Assembly (NCBI GenBank): GCA_932521025.1
Contig: OW051471.1
Location: 3,100,001-3,164,000, forward strand
Direction: 5' to 3'
From: Oscheius onirici
Taxonomy: Eukaryota; Nematoda; Chromadorea; Rhabditida; Rhabditidae
DNA: 64,000 nucleotides
The translations under genes were made by a program, and so were the position numbers. Positions 1 through 11,400 of the stretch are shown piece after piece. How positions within the stretch are numbered: position 1 is the first letter of the stretch; each line of letters opens with the position of its first letter. Below the pieces are notes generated by a model. The model saw only the letters and a list, made by a program, of their open reading frames with translations, was not told the origin of the DNA and did no database searches.

Positions 1-421
1 TCTCCCCTGTTCCCCGCGTGCTGATTACCGGACTGGCTGCTAGGAAAATACCCGTCTTTTCACACCACAGCCTATGTTGGTCAATGAACGATATTTTTGT
101 ACTGTGTATGAGTTTTGCTTTTTGGCTTCATTTTGAAAAACAAAGATAGCAAATGACAACAAGTTGAAGAGAATTATTTCTATAAATTAACACTTGAATA
201 TATATTTAAACAAGTTCACTTTCAGGACTACGGTGATCTTTCTCTTTATCTATCATTTCTTTACCTATAAACTTTAGGCTCTTTTATGAATCTAAAAAAA
301 TATCAGTATGTGAAGTTTGAAGTTTCTGGTCGAGTCCTTCTCTTCGAATTCCTATTTTTTCCTCACAACAAATTCATAGTCGGAAAATCAGGGATTCATT
401 ATTTTCGTATCACAAGTCAGT

Positions 422-855
422 CTAGATTCCTCCAAGAGGTCCTGAGGTGGAAGCACCGGGCTGACCAGAAACTGCTCCAATCTGAATTCTGGCACAAGTG
501 TCAACGGCCGTCTTGTCGAGCGAGAAGTTGGCCACAATGCTCTGGAGAATCTGACCGACGAGCTGGAGGAGTCGGCAGACGACTTGAAGAAGGTTTGTCA
601 GAATGGCTCCAAGCTGAAGATCTCAACAGTGTTTTCAAAAGAGAAACTCACTTCAACAGGGACGGTTCCTCCACTCAGAAGATCACCCACAGAAGTTATG
701 ATTGTGACTAGATTACCGACAATCTTCTTCAGAGGACCCTCGAGTACTCCCAGAATATCTCCCGATCCTCCAGAAGAAGATCCAGTGGTCTGAGCATTGA
801 CGGAGATGGCCACGACGGCGACGATTGCAGCGAGGACGAAGAACTTGAAGGCCAT
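422..855 (-). CDS. Small secreted hydrophobic protein, paralogue A
   Basis: Two-exon model, 855-652 and 613-422, with a 38-base intron (GTGAGT...TTCAG), gives about 131 residues. The protein starts MAFKFFVLAAIVAVVAISVNA, a clear signal peptide, then a short Ser/Gly/Thr linker and leucine/valine/isoleucine-rich amphipathic stretches (LGVLEGPLKKIVGNLV; LLQVVCRLLQLVGQILQ). Two cysteines lie in the C-terminal exon and the end is Gly/Ser-rich. Reading past the donor gives a shorter C-terminus, but the spliced form matches the exon layout of the paralogue at 1659-2231, which supports it. I do not recognise a named family; secretion is inferred from the signal peptide. The two genes are divergent, with start codons about 800 bases apart. 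Confidence 0.75.
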
Positions 856-910
856 TGTTCGGAACAAGTGAGACTGTTTCCAGTTGTCTTCTCTACTGAA
901 TGAGAGTCCT
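856..910 (-). promoter_or_regulatory. Conserved leader/core promoter of paralogue A
   Basis: Directly upstream of the ATG (minus strand) lies GACAACTGGAAACAGTCTC followed by TTGTTCCGAACA. The same block precedes the ATG of the paralogue at 1659. Further upstream both carry GTACAAAAGGACTC, which could be a TATA-like or start-site element. The identity is seen directly; a promoter role is inferred. Confidence 0.5.
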
Positions 911-1603
911 TTTGTACTGATCTTGTTTTCGAAAAACTGGTAAGCTTTCTGTTTTTGACCAGTTTCAAGCCCCCTGTTTGATTCGATCAGTACTGAATTG
1001 ACAAGTATATTGTTGAACACAGTGATCGCTCTATGCAGATCGGCAAACTGTTCAGAACGGGTGGTCAGTCTGGTACACAGAGTATTAGACAAGGTGGCGA
1101 TAAGAGTTGTTTCTCAACTATGGATGAAGATGATTGACTATCTGAATTAGCTGACCAATCAAAAGAACCAGTTTCCAAAAAAAACAGTACCTTTTCAGCT
1201 AATTCTTGTGATTCTTGATTCTCTATAGCTATGAGATTTGTTCTATTGTAAGGCACTGAAGAACTATTCGTCTTCCCAAAGTCCTTGACCACTGTCTTCT
1301 CATTCTTGCAGTAGGTCTGGAACCAGGGATTGAAATCTATGTACCCATTTCACTAGATTATCGCAGTATCTGCAAGCCATCGTGGACGACTTTTATCACC
1401 GATATACATTTTCCGTATGCACCTATATTACCAGTTCAGTCATACTTACAACAGAGAACTGTTCAGATTATCATACTGTTTGTCTCCCAACTCTTGTAAC
1501 AGATAACAGTACATTACGGTTTCAAGCTGATCTCCTAACTTTTTCGGAAAAACAGTTCTCTGACTTTCAATGAAGTGGTCGCTTCAATAACAACTAGCGT
1601 ACA

Positions 1604-1658
1604 AAAGGACTCATCCAGGAGAGAGGACAACTGGAAACAGTCTCTCTTGTTCCGCACA
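1604..1658 (+). promoter_or_regulatory. Conserved leader/core promoter of paralogue B
   Basis: GTACAAAAGGACTC, then GACAACTGGAAACAGTCTC and TTGTTCCGCACA run up to the ATG, nearly identical to the leader of the divergent paralogue. The duplication therefore included 5' flanking DNA as well as coding sequence. Confidence 0.5.
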
Positions 1659-2231
1659 ATGGCCTTCAAGTTCCTTGTTCTCTCCGTCCTCGTCGCCACT
1701 CTGGCTATTGGAGCCAATGGTCAAGGTCTTTTGGGAGGAAATCTCCTCGGAGGACTTCTTGGTCCCGTCACGGGACTCTTGAACCCAATACTCTCTCCCG
1801 TCACCGGACTTCTGCAGAATGTCCTCGGTGTTCTGACTGGACCAAGCGGAATCCTTGGCATCCTGACTGGACCCAACGGACTCTTGACCAATCTGCTCAG
1901 CGGAAAGATCCTGGAAGGAGTTCTGGGACTGAACGGACTCGTTGACATTCTCGTCGATGTTGCGACTACGGTAGTCAGTCTCATCACGACTCTTGGAGAC
2001 ATCCTCAACGGAAACAAGAATCTTCCCGACGGAGTGAGTCTTCTTATTTTTCTTTGACAAAATAATATTCAGGTGAGAAAAGTCCTGGAGCTGGTCATCC
2101 AACTTCTGCAAGAGATCCTCACCGAACTCGGAAATCTCCTCGTCAACGTCCTCGGACAGGTTCTTACCATTCTTCCCATCGGCTCGGGAGCCAGCATCGT
2201 TCCCAACGTCGGATCCACTGGAGCCATGTAA
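1659..2231 (+). CDS. Small secreted Leu/Gly-repeat protein, paralogue B
   Basis: Exons 1659-2033 and 2073-2231 with a 39-base intron give 177 residues. The signal peptide MAFKFLVLSVLVATLAIGANG is almost the same as in paralogue A. The mature part is an irregular repeat of units such as GLLGPVTGLLNP, SPVTGLLQNVLG, VLTGPSGILG and ILTGPNGLLTN, then amphipathic helices and a tail with GSGASIVPNVGS. It has no cysteine, unlike A, and is longer by the repeat region. AATAAA lies about 15 bases after the stop. No known domain is recognised. The composition would fit a secreted lipid-binding, surface or structural protein, but function is unknown. Confidence 0.8.
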
Positions 2232-2321
2232 AACGAAAACTGATAATAAAGATTCTTTGCACGAAAAAATGTCCAAAAGATATTAGTTGGAAAAAGGAAA
2301 CGCTATGAAGAAGCTTCTTGG

Positions 2322-5300
2322 TTGACTCATTTACCAAAAGCGTTCCCTTTCAATTCCCGTGGTTATTCTCCATTTTTCGCTTTCCTTTTTTATTCTCTTT
2401 GTTCTCTAACTGTCTCCTTGAACCATTATCCTCCATTTGGGCCAAATTTTGGACCTCCAGGACCAAATCAGGTTAGTTCTTTCTTCCAAGGTTGGACCTT
2501 CTTTTAGGGCGGAAACTATGGTCCAGCTCCTGACCATCCTCACCAATTTGCTCCGAACAATATTCCTCCACTGTTATTTGTAAGCAATTCCTGGAATGAA
2601 CCTAGATCATTTCATCACGGCGATAGTCGGCATGAATCGTCAAGAAGAGGACAATCACCAGATTTTAGTCGTCCTCGGAGCGACGATTTTCGAAATGTGA
2701 GTTTTATTTGTTTACCGGTAATCTATTTTGACGGTAAAAGGACTTTCTAGGACTTTTAGTCTAGCAACCGTTTGTTCAGTTTCACCACCTTTATATGGTA
2801 TCGTTACAAGACCCCTTTTTACACAGCACGATACTCACAAACAGTCAAAACTCTGGTCAATAACAAATGTGTTTATCTTTTCTGCTTTTAAAGATCTGTA
2901 CCGTTCATTGTCAAACTCACCACACACAGCCATCCCAGAACTCCCTTTCGGACTTTGCCGTTACATTATGTCTAATTCGTCATCAGTTGACAACTCTTGA
3001 CTTTTGAACAGAGACAGATCGACAACGAAGCGTTTAGATCTCAAATTTGACTGCAGAGAACAGAAGATATTCCGCGTTTGCTTGAGCTAATGGACCAGTT
3101 CACGAATTTGCAGACCCCAACGAACGCGGACGCCGCGAACACGGGACACGTTCAGTCCCCGTTAACATCAACAATATGAAGGGTATGCTTTTTGCTTAGC
3201 CTCTGATAATCCCTTTACAGATTTCAAATCGGATTCGGCTGAAAGATCTTTTCACCAAATTCAATGGGTAGGTCACTTTAACTCTTTATACAACTCATAT
3301 TCAGGATGAACTGATCGAAAAGATAAAGGTGGAAGTCACCTGTCTCAAGAAGGAAATTGAGACTGTCCGACAGCAAGGGAATGAGTTCAAAAAAGAATTG
3401 GAAGATGTCAAAAAGAGGAGAAGTGACCAAGAATTCAAGAGGCTGCAAACCGAGATTCAACGTCTGAACGAGAGATTGTCCTACCAATCCAAAGAGATTG
3501 AAGATATGAAAGAGAGGGAGAAAAAGTCCCAAGAGAGCTTGGAAAAGATTCGTTTTGGTAAGTGTTACTCTTACTCTTCAAGAAACAAATGTTTTTGTAG
3601 AATACAAAGAGACGGCCGAGAGCCAAGTCAAGGTGGAGCTAGAAAAGAATGTTGTGGCTCTTGAGGGGCAGTACAAGAAGAACGTGGAACGACTGACCAA
3701 AGGCAAGTCCAGTACACGGTATTCTAACAGCCGAAACTTCAGAAATTGAGTCAAGATTCAGAGGACGAGTTCAAGCACAGTCGGAGGAGGAATTCAGCCG
3801 AAACGATGAGACTCTGAGAAAGGAAATGGAACAGTTGAAGAAAGGTTTTTGCGTTTCGAAGCCTTTTTGACCCACTGAAGAGTTTTCAGATTTCCAGGCT
3901 AGAATTGAAGAAACGCCGAGTTTGGAACAGATCAACAGCAGCATCAAGTTTTTGATGGCAAACCTTCGTCGTGGTAGGTGTTTACATTTTTCTTCTAGTC
4001 AAAGTTGCAGAATACGATTCGACAATAGAGGCTCTTATCAGGAAGGAACTGGAGAAGACTATCCAAACTCTCCAGAAAGTCCTCAACCAGAACATGATAA
4101 ATATGATCAAAGGAACGTTTCCAATATACTATTTTTGAAGACAGATGTTCAGAGCTTGCTTCAAATGTTAATCCACAAGTCCTAGATCCAGTTCGAGCTC
4201 AAACAGAGGCGGAGCATGAGGACAAGGACGGGTTAGACTTTCTTATTTTTAGACCCGCATAGTCGTTTTTACAGTCATAGAATACCGAATGACTGGCCGT
4301 CTGACGGAGTTCATTCCCTCCATTTCTCAGAGTATGGAGGAGAAAGTCAAGGAGAACATAGAAAAGGGTAAGTCGGAGACTCTACTGTATCCATCCACTG
4401 GTTTTAGAGAGGCCAAAAATCGAAAAGTACATCAAGGAGACCAACGAGAATCTGGCCAAGATTGCCAAGGAAGAGTGCTGTAGCTATCAAAAAGGTAGAG
4501 TTCCTTTCAGTTATTTTTTTAGAAGAGAGAAATTTTCAGACCTTGAGACGCGGCTCCAAAAGACGGTCGAGAACCAGATCAGGGCACAAAAACTGTCTTT
4601 TGAAACAGACAGTAAATCAAAAGACGAAACAGGAGGACAGCTGGAAGAAGAGTCAGGAGGAGAGTCGTGTGACTCTGAAAAATGAGCTTCTGGGTGAAGT
4701 GATCAAGACAGTCGAAAAACTGGCTGCCGAGCTGGGAAACGAGCTTTTGGAAATGAAAAAGGGCGAGAAGAAGAAGAATTCTGAACATGCCATCCTGAAG
4801 GAGAAGAGGGACAATATCATTTGTTCGTGCAAGAACATGAAGAAGACTTTGAGGGCCGTTGAGAACAAATGTAACGAGCTGGACATGGTCGGTATCCATT
4901 TAGCTTTTTTAGTCCTGATTCCAGAGAACCAACTTCTTCCCCGAGCCGGGAACAGTGTTCGAAAGAAGTTCTACAGTCGACATGAAGCCGGTGAGTTTGT
5001 ACCAATTATAAAAAATAACAAAAAAAAGAGTTATAGCCCGCCTCGTTGTCCAAAACCAGTTTGACCACTGATACGATAGCCGGACAGAAGAGACAGTCTC
5101 TGACTGGACAGTCGACCAGTAGTGCGAGAAGCAGCGAGTTTTTAGCTCTTCCCTTCGAGCTGCCTATCCTTCAAATTTTTTGCAGGAAAAACTTGGCAGA
5201 CATTTACAACTGGATGAACAACAAGAAAGTAGAGTCCTTTTGGTAGCTTCGGAGCCTCCAGACTTTTCACAACAACCTGTCAGTGAACTTATTAAAATTT

Positions 5301-7815
5301 CTTCTATTGTGGAAGAGTTGTACAGTTGTTCAATGAACAGTAGTTTCGCAGTCTTCAGCTCCAACTGTCACCATTTTTGCAGATCATGCAATGGAGTTTC
5401 GTATGCCTAACGTAGCTGACCCAAAGATAACAGACCCGTTCTTTTTTCCCACGATCTAGGCATATTCTGAGCTAAAAACTCTAATGACATCACTCTACAG
5501 AGTATTTAAATGCAAAGCTTTCCCCTTTTATCAATTTTTCAGTCGCTTTCAAGGACCAGACAAATCGACTCCAAAAGCGGTCTGAAAGTTCACCGCTTTG
5601 CCAAAAAGCGTAAATCAATACCAAGAGAAGCTTCTCCCAGATCTCATTGTCTCACCAAATTTTCTCCAGAACACTTTTCTTCAATACCTTTGGCACTTGG
5701 ACCACATTCTGCCCTCCACCACCGCCACCACCTAAACTCTATCCCGTCATGATTCAAGAAAATGGTGAACCCAGGGACCCACGTCTGTTTCATCCGATTT
5801 TGGCAAAGAGTGTTACAAAGGTGAAAGCTCATAAGGTAGGCGTCTTTTTTGTATTTTTTTGTTAATCCCGTGTATGTGCGAGCCATCTATCGAAACGATG
5901 TTCAAGCTTTATTATTGTGACATATTATGTCCTGTCCCGATTATCACTCGATTACGGTAGAACTGCTCTTTTCACTGAACTATACCTTAAATTGAACTCT
6001 ATTCAGATCGAACCTACCGTAGGACTTCCCGTGGAAATTTCCATGGAAATTTGTAGCGAAGGTAAGAGCCTCTATTTTTATGTTCACTCGGGTTTTTTAG
6101 AAACTCCATGCTCTGGAAGTGTTGGAAGCAACGGCACGATGGACATGTTCGAAAGTCTTCCTAACGGTGTGAGATCTCAGGACAAGAAACCGTCCGTTGA
6201 AATGGTAAGATAGTTTTCCGGTTTTTATTAAGTTCCTTTTCAGAAGAGCGAGCCTTGTTCACCAACGATGCAGCTCTTTCCTCTCCTCTTTGAAGAAATT
6301 GAGGCAATGGTTCATCGATCTACTGTAGGTTTTTAAGATCTCTGTACTGCTATCGAATATGCGGATACACGTTGTCTCAGACAGTCCAAGTCCATTTTTA
6401 GGAAAAAAGCTTTAGAATAAGCGATACAGTAACCCGGCATAGAAGTTTGACTGATAACTTGTATCAAACTGCTTCTGAAGCCTTGTCTAAACTTGACCTG
6501 ACTTTATCGATATCCCCTACTCCAAAAGCATATGAACACTAAAGCATTGCGTCAACTAGAAAATCGATACATGACTCTAATATTTTTTAGGAAGCAGCCG
6601 TCAACCCTTTGAAGAGCACCATCACTGTTCTTAAAGAGCATCTGCGCGAACTTTCAAAGAGAAACAAGTTGGATTCGAAAAGACATCATGACGACATGAG
6701 AGCTTCGGTCGAGTATATGAAGGGAATGAAGCTGAAGATTGAGGCCATGAAGAAGGAAAAGTTCGAACTGAAAAAGGATTTTCTCATCGTGAAGAAGCGT
6801 CTGGAAGAACAGGAAAAGGTCAATGAGACGATTCTCTCAAGACTGGCCCAAGTCGAGCAACGGAGAGAGGAAGACCAAAGAACTTATCTGATCCAGTTGA
6901 TCCGAAAGGTCAAAGAAGCCGAACAGACTCTCTTGGACTGTCAAGAGACACTGGTCATGCTGCAACTGCATGAGGAAGACGTCGATCGTCGTCCGGATGT
7001 CGAAAAACTTGTCGAGGAAGTAGTCGAGGCGAAAGTTCGAAAGATCAAAGATGTCTTCGCGACGGAGATGAAGGAACGAGTCACGAAAGTTAAGGGGTTC
7101 ATTGACAAGTCCTTGAAGAAGGAGACTGATGAATGTAGGGCGGAAGTCAGCCAAATTATCAAGGGTATGTTTTCTTCTTCGTTGTTAGTTTTCATTATGT
7201 AAGCAGTCGGACACAGAAATAACTCAAAGAGAATTTTATCCTATTACCCCATTTCCAGACCTCAAGTTCGAAGCCGATAATCAACTGGCAGCCTCTGAGC
7301 TCCGACTCGCCGAGGTCAACGTCAAGTTGAAGAGCGTGGAAACTGCTCAAACTGAACGGATCAAGGCCCTGGACGAGAATCTTCTTTCCCTGCAGAGGAC
7401 TCTGGAAAACCAATCGCATTTTGAGGGATTCAAAAAAGAGCTGGTCGAGAAACTTTCAAAGAGCCGAGAAGAGACGGATACTGGACTTTGTGCTCTTCGT
7501 CAGAAGCAGAAAATCTTCGAGGAAATCAATAAGGAAATCAAGAATCTGAAGAGGGAAGTCGCGCAAGGAAAGAGTAATTTGGAGTCGATTGCGGATATTA
7601 TGAGAATACACAGTGGAGATCTGGCTAGTTTGAAAGGAGAAGTCAAGATTCCTACAGAAACTCCTATTTGTAAGGTAAGAAGCACTAAATTTGGTATATA
7701 CTCCCCTCTTCTTCAGGCCAAAAAACGACGTCCTACTCTGAGTCTAGAGAACATTCCTCAGTCCAAGAAAACGACAGTTCGAGAAGAGGAAGACGAGATT
7801 ATTGTTATTGAATGA
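2322..7815 (+). CDS. Long coiled-coil protein (one gene, or two adjacent)
   Basis: A string of small exons encodes a Pro/Gly/Asn-rich start (YPPFGPNFGPPGPNQ, 2420-2697), then heptad-rich coiled coil from about 3180 (MKDFKSDSAERSFHQIQW, then EIETVRQQGNEFKKELEDVK). Many introns from 3180 to 4560 are in phase 1, joining G to A-starting exons. A middle part has PPPPPPP near 5720. The C-terminal coiled coil (6593-7670) is followed by a basic patch (AKKRRPTL) and an acidic end DEIIVIE, a possible SUMO-interaction motif. Frames do not join cleanly near 3165, 4230, 4630 and 5150, so the model is a span, not an exact CDS. A 40-base GC-AG intron lies at 3703-3742. Overall it resembles cytoskeletal or nuclear scaffold proteins; no orthologue is recognised. 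Confidence 0.55.
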
Positions 7816-7920
7816 ATAGTTTTTATGCCAGTTCTCTTCTCCCAAGACTGTCGATAAAAAAATATGTGTCGAGTATCTTCCTCAAGTTATGATGTCAAGC
7901 TGAAGATATCAGAGAACAAT

Positions 7921-8432
7921 GGAAATGAAGAGTAGAAAATCGAAAAGAGAAGTGAACGTGAAAGGAGTGCACAAGGTGGATGGAGAGAATGTTAACTGTT
8001 ATGCTACTGCATTCCGTGGCAAGGTGAGAAACTTCCTCTCAATCTTTGCAACCACCAATATATGTTTTGTGTACCGAAAAGTGGCTTAGAAAAGCAACTG
8101 TCAAACTTACCGAGGACATATTGTCAACCAGACCTACTATCTGATCTTCTGCAAATGAAGTTTAGTTCTTATTTCACATGTCTTGTCGTTTTCTACCCGC
8201 TGATCTTCTCGATCCAGCTGTCTTTTATTTGTTTCCACTTGAAACAGATTATCACGCGATACAAATAGCAAGCCGGAAGAACGGTGGAAAAGGTGTGAAG
8301 TGGGTAAATAGCAAAGGTGAAGAGGGACGCAGCTTTGGATTTTTGGTTTACAGCAAATGTCAAGTTTTGTCATCTTTTATCGAACAAGATAGTTTTTTTT
8401 TGAAGGAAGCCTGTCTATGGCGTTTAAATTAA
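7921..8432 (+). CDS. Candidate small basic protein, two exons
   Basis: An ATG near 7921 opens MEMKSRKSKREVNVKGVHKV and runs to a good donor (GGCAAG|GTGAGA, about 8024). A second plausible exon after TTGAAACAG near 8248 reads YHAIQIASRKNGGKGVKWVN with similar lysine-rich character. The phases of these two exons do not join directly, so an intervening exon or a different join is needed. There is no domain match. It is included because both parts are coding-like and lie between a gene end and the gene-poor stretch. Confidence 0.25.
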
Positions 8433-11400
8433 AAATTTAAGCAATCAAAAAAGCTCACTCTGCCACCAAACTACGGAGGCTGCTGATTAATCGAAAATAG
8501 TTTATGAACTTTGAAACAACTAGTCACTAGTTACTAGTCAATTTCACAAACAACTTGTAGTAATTGGATTGTTCTGACAGGATTTCTTCAAAGACGTCAG
8601 TCTGCTTCTGCTCGTCCTTTGTTGCCTGTCGTCTCTCGGTGAGTCTATTTCGGAGAAAAAAACTCTGGTAGAATCTACCACATCGAAAAGCACTTTTATT
8701 AGCATACGTAAACATTTTCCTCGCCTCAATCTTTCTTGATTCTCTTTGATCGTCGACAATACAACTTATTGAGTAGGAGGGCTGTCTTGAAGATCTAACA
8801 AAAAACGTAAAAAAGGTTTCCTATATTCTGAGCGAGAATCCTTCGACTACAGTAAGTGTCGATACGCAGATTATACAAGTTGGTGCGCATCCACACTAAA
8901 AATGGCTCCTCCAGCGTTTTCCCCCATCCCGCTACAGATTAAAGCTTCTTGTTAGTATCCAACAGTTCAAGAGATCCAGAGCTTATCAAGTTTGACTCTC
9001 GCCTCGGTTCAACTGAGGTTTATGGGTTGCTAAAAGGAAGGCACGATAAAATCTGTGCCGGTTTTTTTTCGCAAATACCTACTGATGTCCTACAGGATTT
9101 ATCTGACTTCCATGCTCAAAAGCGAACTTGCCACTACGATCAAAACATTCGTACTTGTAGCCCGAAGAAAACTCACTTTTGGCATTTAGTATCGGATACC
9201 TTTTGTTCTTTGCTTGTTCTCACTAGCAACTTTTGCAGTCTCTCGCCCGACTTCTCCTTCTATTGGCGCCTCCACTGTGGATTTGGACTTTCGATCAGGA
9301 AACAATACGAGTGCAGGTTAGTGAATCTTTTATACGGACTCTCTCCCCCTCGACCACCAGTCCCAGACAGATACTTTGATCTTTTCCCTCGTCTATTCTT
9401 TAGCCTTCAAAGTGACCCAGCTGTCTCCCTTAAAATGATCGTTTCCTTCCTTCCAAGACAGCCTCTAATGCATCCGTTATCACCAGAACTTCCTCATCCT
9501 AACTCGTGAATTTGATGTTTTTCTTTCTCACTTCGATCAGCTGTTTTTGCCCCCGATAGATTTCAAGAAGCACAAATAGCTGATTGATAGCGGCTGTGAG
9601 AACACTGCTCTCTCGCTCTTGAGCTCTCGGAGCCGTGACGTAGCTAGTCCTTGATTTCTTTGAAAACTGCAGCAGAAATAGTGTAAACGACACTGGTCAA
9701 AGGTATGCAGATCTCGATTGCCTGGTCAAAGAAGGGAAAGAATCTATGGTATACTACTTTTGAAAGAATGAGAGGAGTGGTGGAAACTGTCTTCTATAAA
9801 ACGTTCCCTGCGTAAGCGCATATATTTTTACCCTGACTAGCAGGACACTGTTCTGGTCCGTTTACGGCTTCTGTAGACTTCTATTTGACAGCCTTCGTTA
9901 TGAGATGATGCCTCTCTCAGGCAACACGCTGTGTTTGGACTATTGGACTGGAACATTCTGGAGATTCTGAGCTGTCTCCTGTGAATAAGGTCGGGATTCG
10001 AACAATATAACTTCGGGAAAATACTAACCACTAATGTTTTCAAGTTATTAGAGCCACAAGCCGACCAATTTTATCCTCATCCTGTAGGAGAACGTGTCTT
10101 GAAGAACTGCCTCGAAGTTCAAGCCTTTCTTCAGGACTACCGAATCATGTTCAACACGGTTCGGAGAATGAGCTGGTTACCCGCATTGTATGTCGTGTCA
10201 GAAAACGTTCTGGAAGTCAGTTCAAAGATCCAACGGTGTCTCTTCTTTTCCGCTCTTTCCTATAGAGAATTACCCGTTTACCCCGGCTTCGACTGCCAAA
10301 GTAGAATTCGCTCTGTAGGAATGTAAACAGTTCTCTGCTACCTGTCTTCATCTATCGCAGCGGAACATGAGTCGTCGTTCGCTTGAGACCATTTAGTTCG
10401 TTACTATTGCTATATATTGTGTCGGTGGTCTGCAATCCCCGTACTCATAATAAAAGGAACTGGCGGAACTTTGGAACGGACACAGTATTTCTGATATACA
10501 CTCTTCCCGCCAATCCTCGGTCAACTGACCAGCTTGCAAACCAGAACATTCCCTGCTCCCGCGACGTCACAAAACTCGAGAGAGAAATAGGGGACATCAT
10601 CCTTGCCGAATGGGCTCTCTCTGGCCTCTCCCACATATAAACCCTGTCCCCCTCTCTACAAGCCGCTCTCTGCACCCAAGAGTGTGTCTAGCCGCCAGTC
10701 TGGCCTCTCTGCAGAAGCTGGACTCTCTCACTCAGTTAGTAGACATCCCGCCCAAACGAGAGAGGGAGCTTCTCGTCACAGCTGGAGCCAGCTCTCTCGT
10801 GGATTTCGTTGCCCTCCTCAATTGGTGTCTCTGCTTTTCTAGTTCAAAGGAGTCTAATTGACTCCTTTGGACTTCTTTCACTGTTTTTTACCGGTTCTGC
10901 TTGTCCTGACTGTCTCTAGAATGCGTTAGTTTTGAAAAACCCCAGTCGAAGTACATTGATTCGTCTCTCTTCCAATTTGTAATGCTGTACCGTTTTTCTT
11001 AAAATGTTTAAAATAAACCGCCGTCCTCGTTGAATCAGCCTCGGTTCGCTTTGAGATTTCTCACGTTTCGACCGCTTCACTCTGTTCAGCTTTTCCAATT
11101 GGACTCGGCTCAAAGAAGTCATTTACTGTTGGTAGTCTTTCGGAAAGTGGTATTTTTCCAGCCGAGGATTCTCCTGAACGCTTCCAAGTTGCAGTACGTT
11201 CTTTTCATCCTTTTCTACTCTGGCATAAACCTCTCTGACCATCTCCTTTCTTCTAGACTCTTTCCTCTGACTCACTTTTCCCGTGCAACTGGCCTCTCTG
11301 ACGATGAGTGTACTGGTCAAGACGACCTATTTCTCTTCTTGCAAACCGTTGAACTTTCGGTGTCTACTAGTCTATCAATATTTTTCTCTCCTCTCCAAAA

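Noticed and set aside
8949-9509. A 186-codon open frame
   Set aside because: It has no true ATG start, no protein-family features and the same pyrimidine bias.
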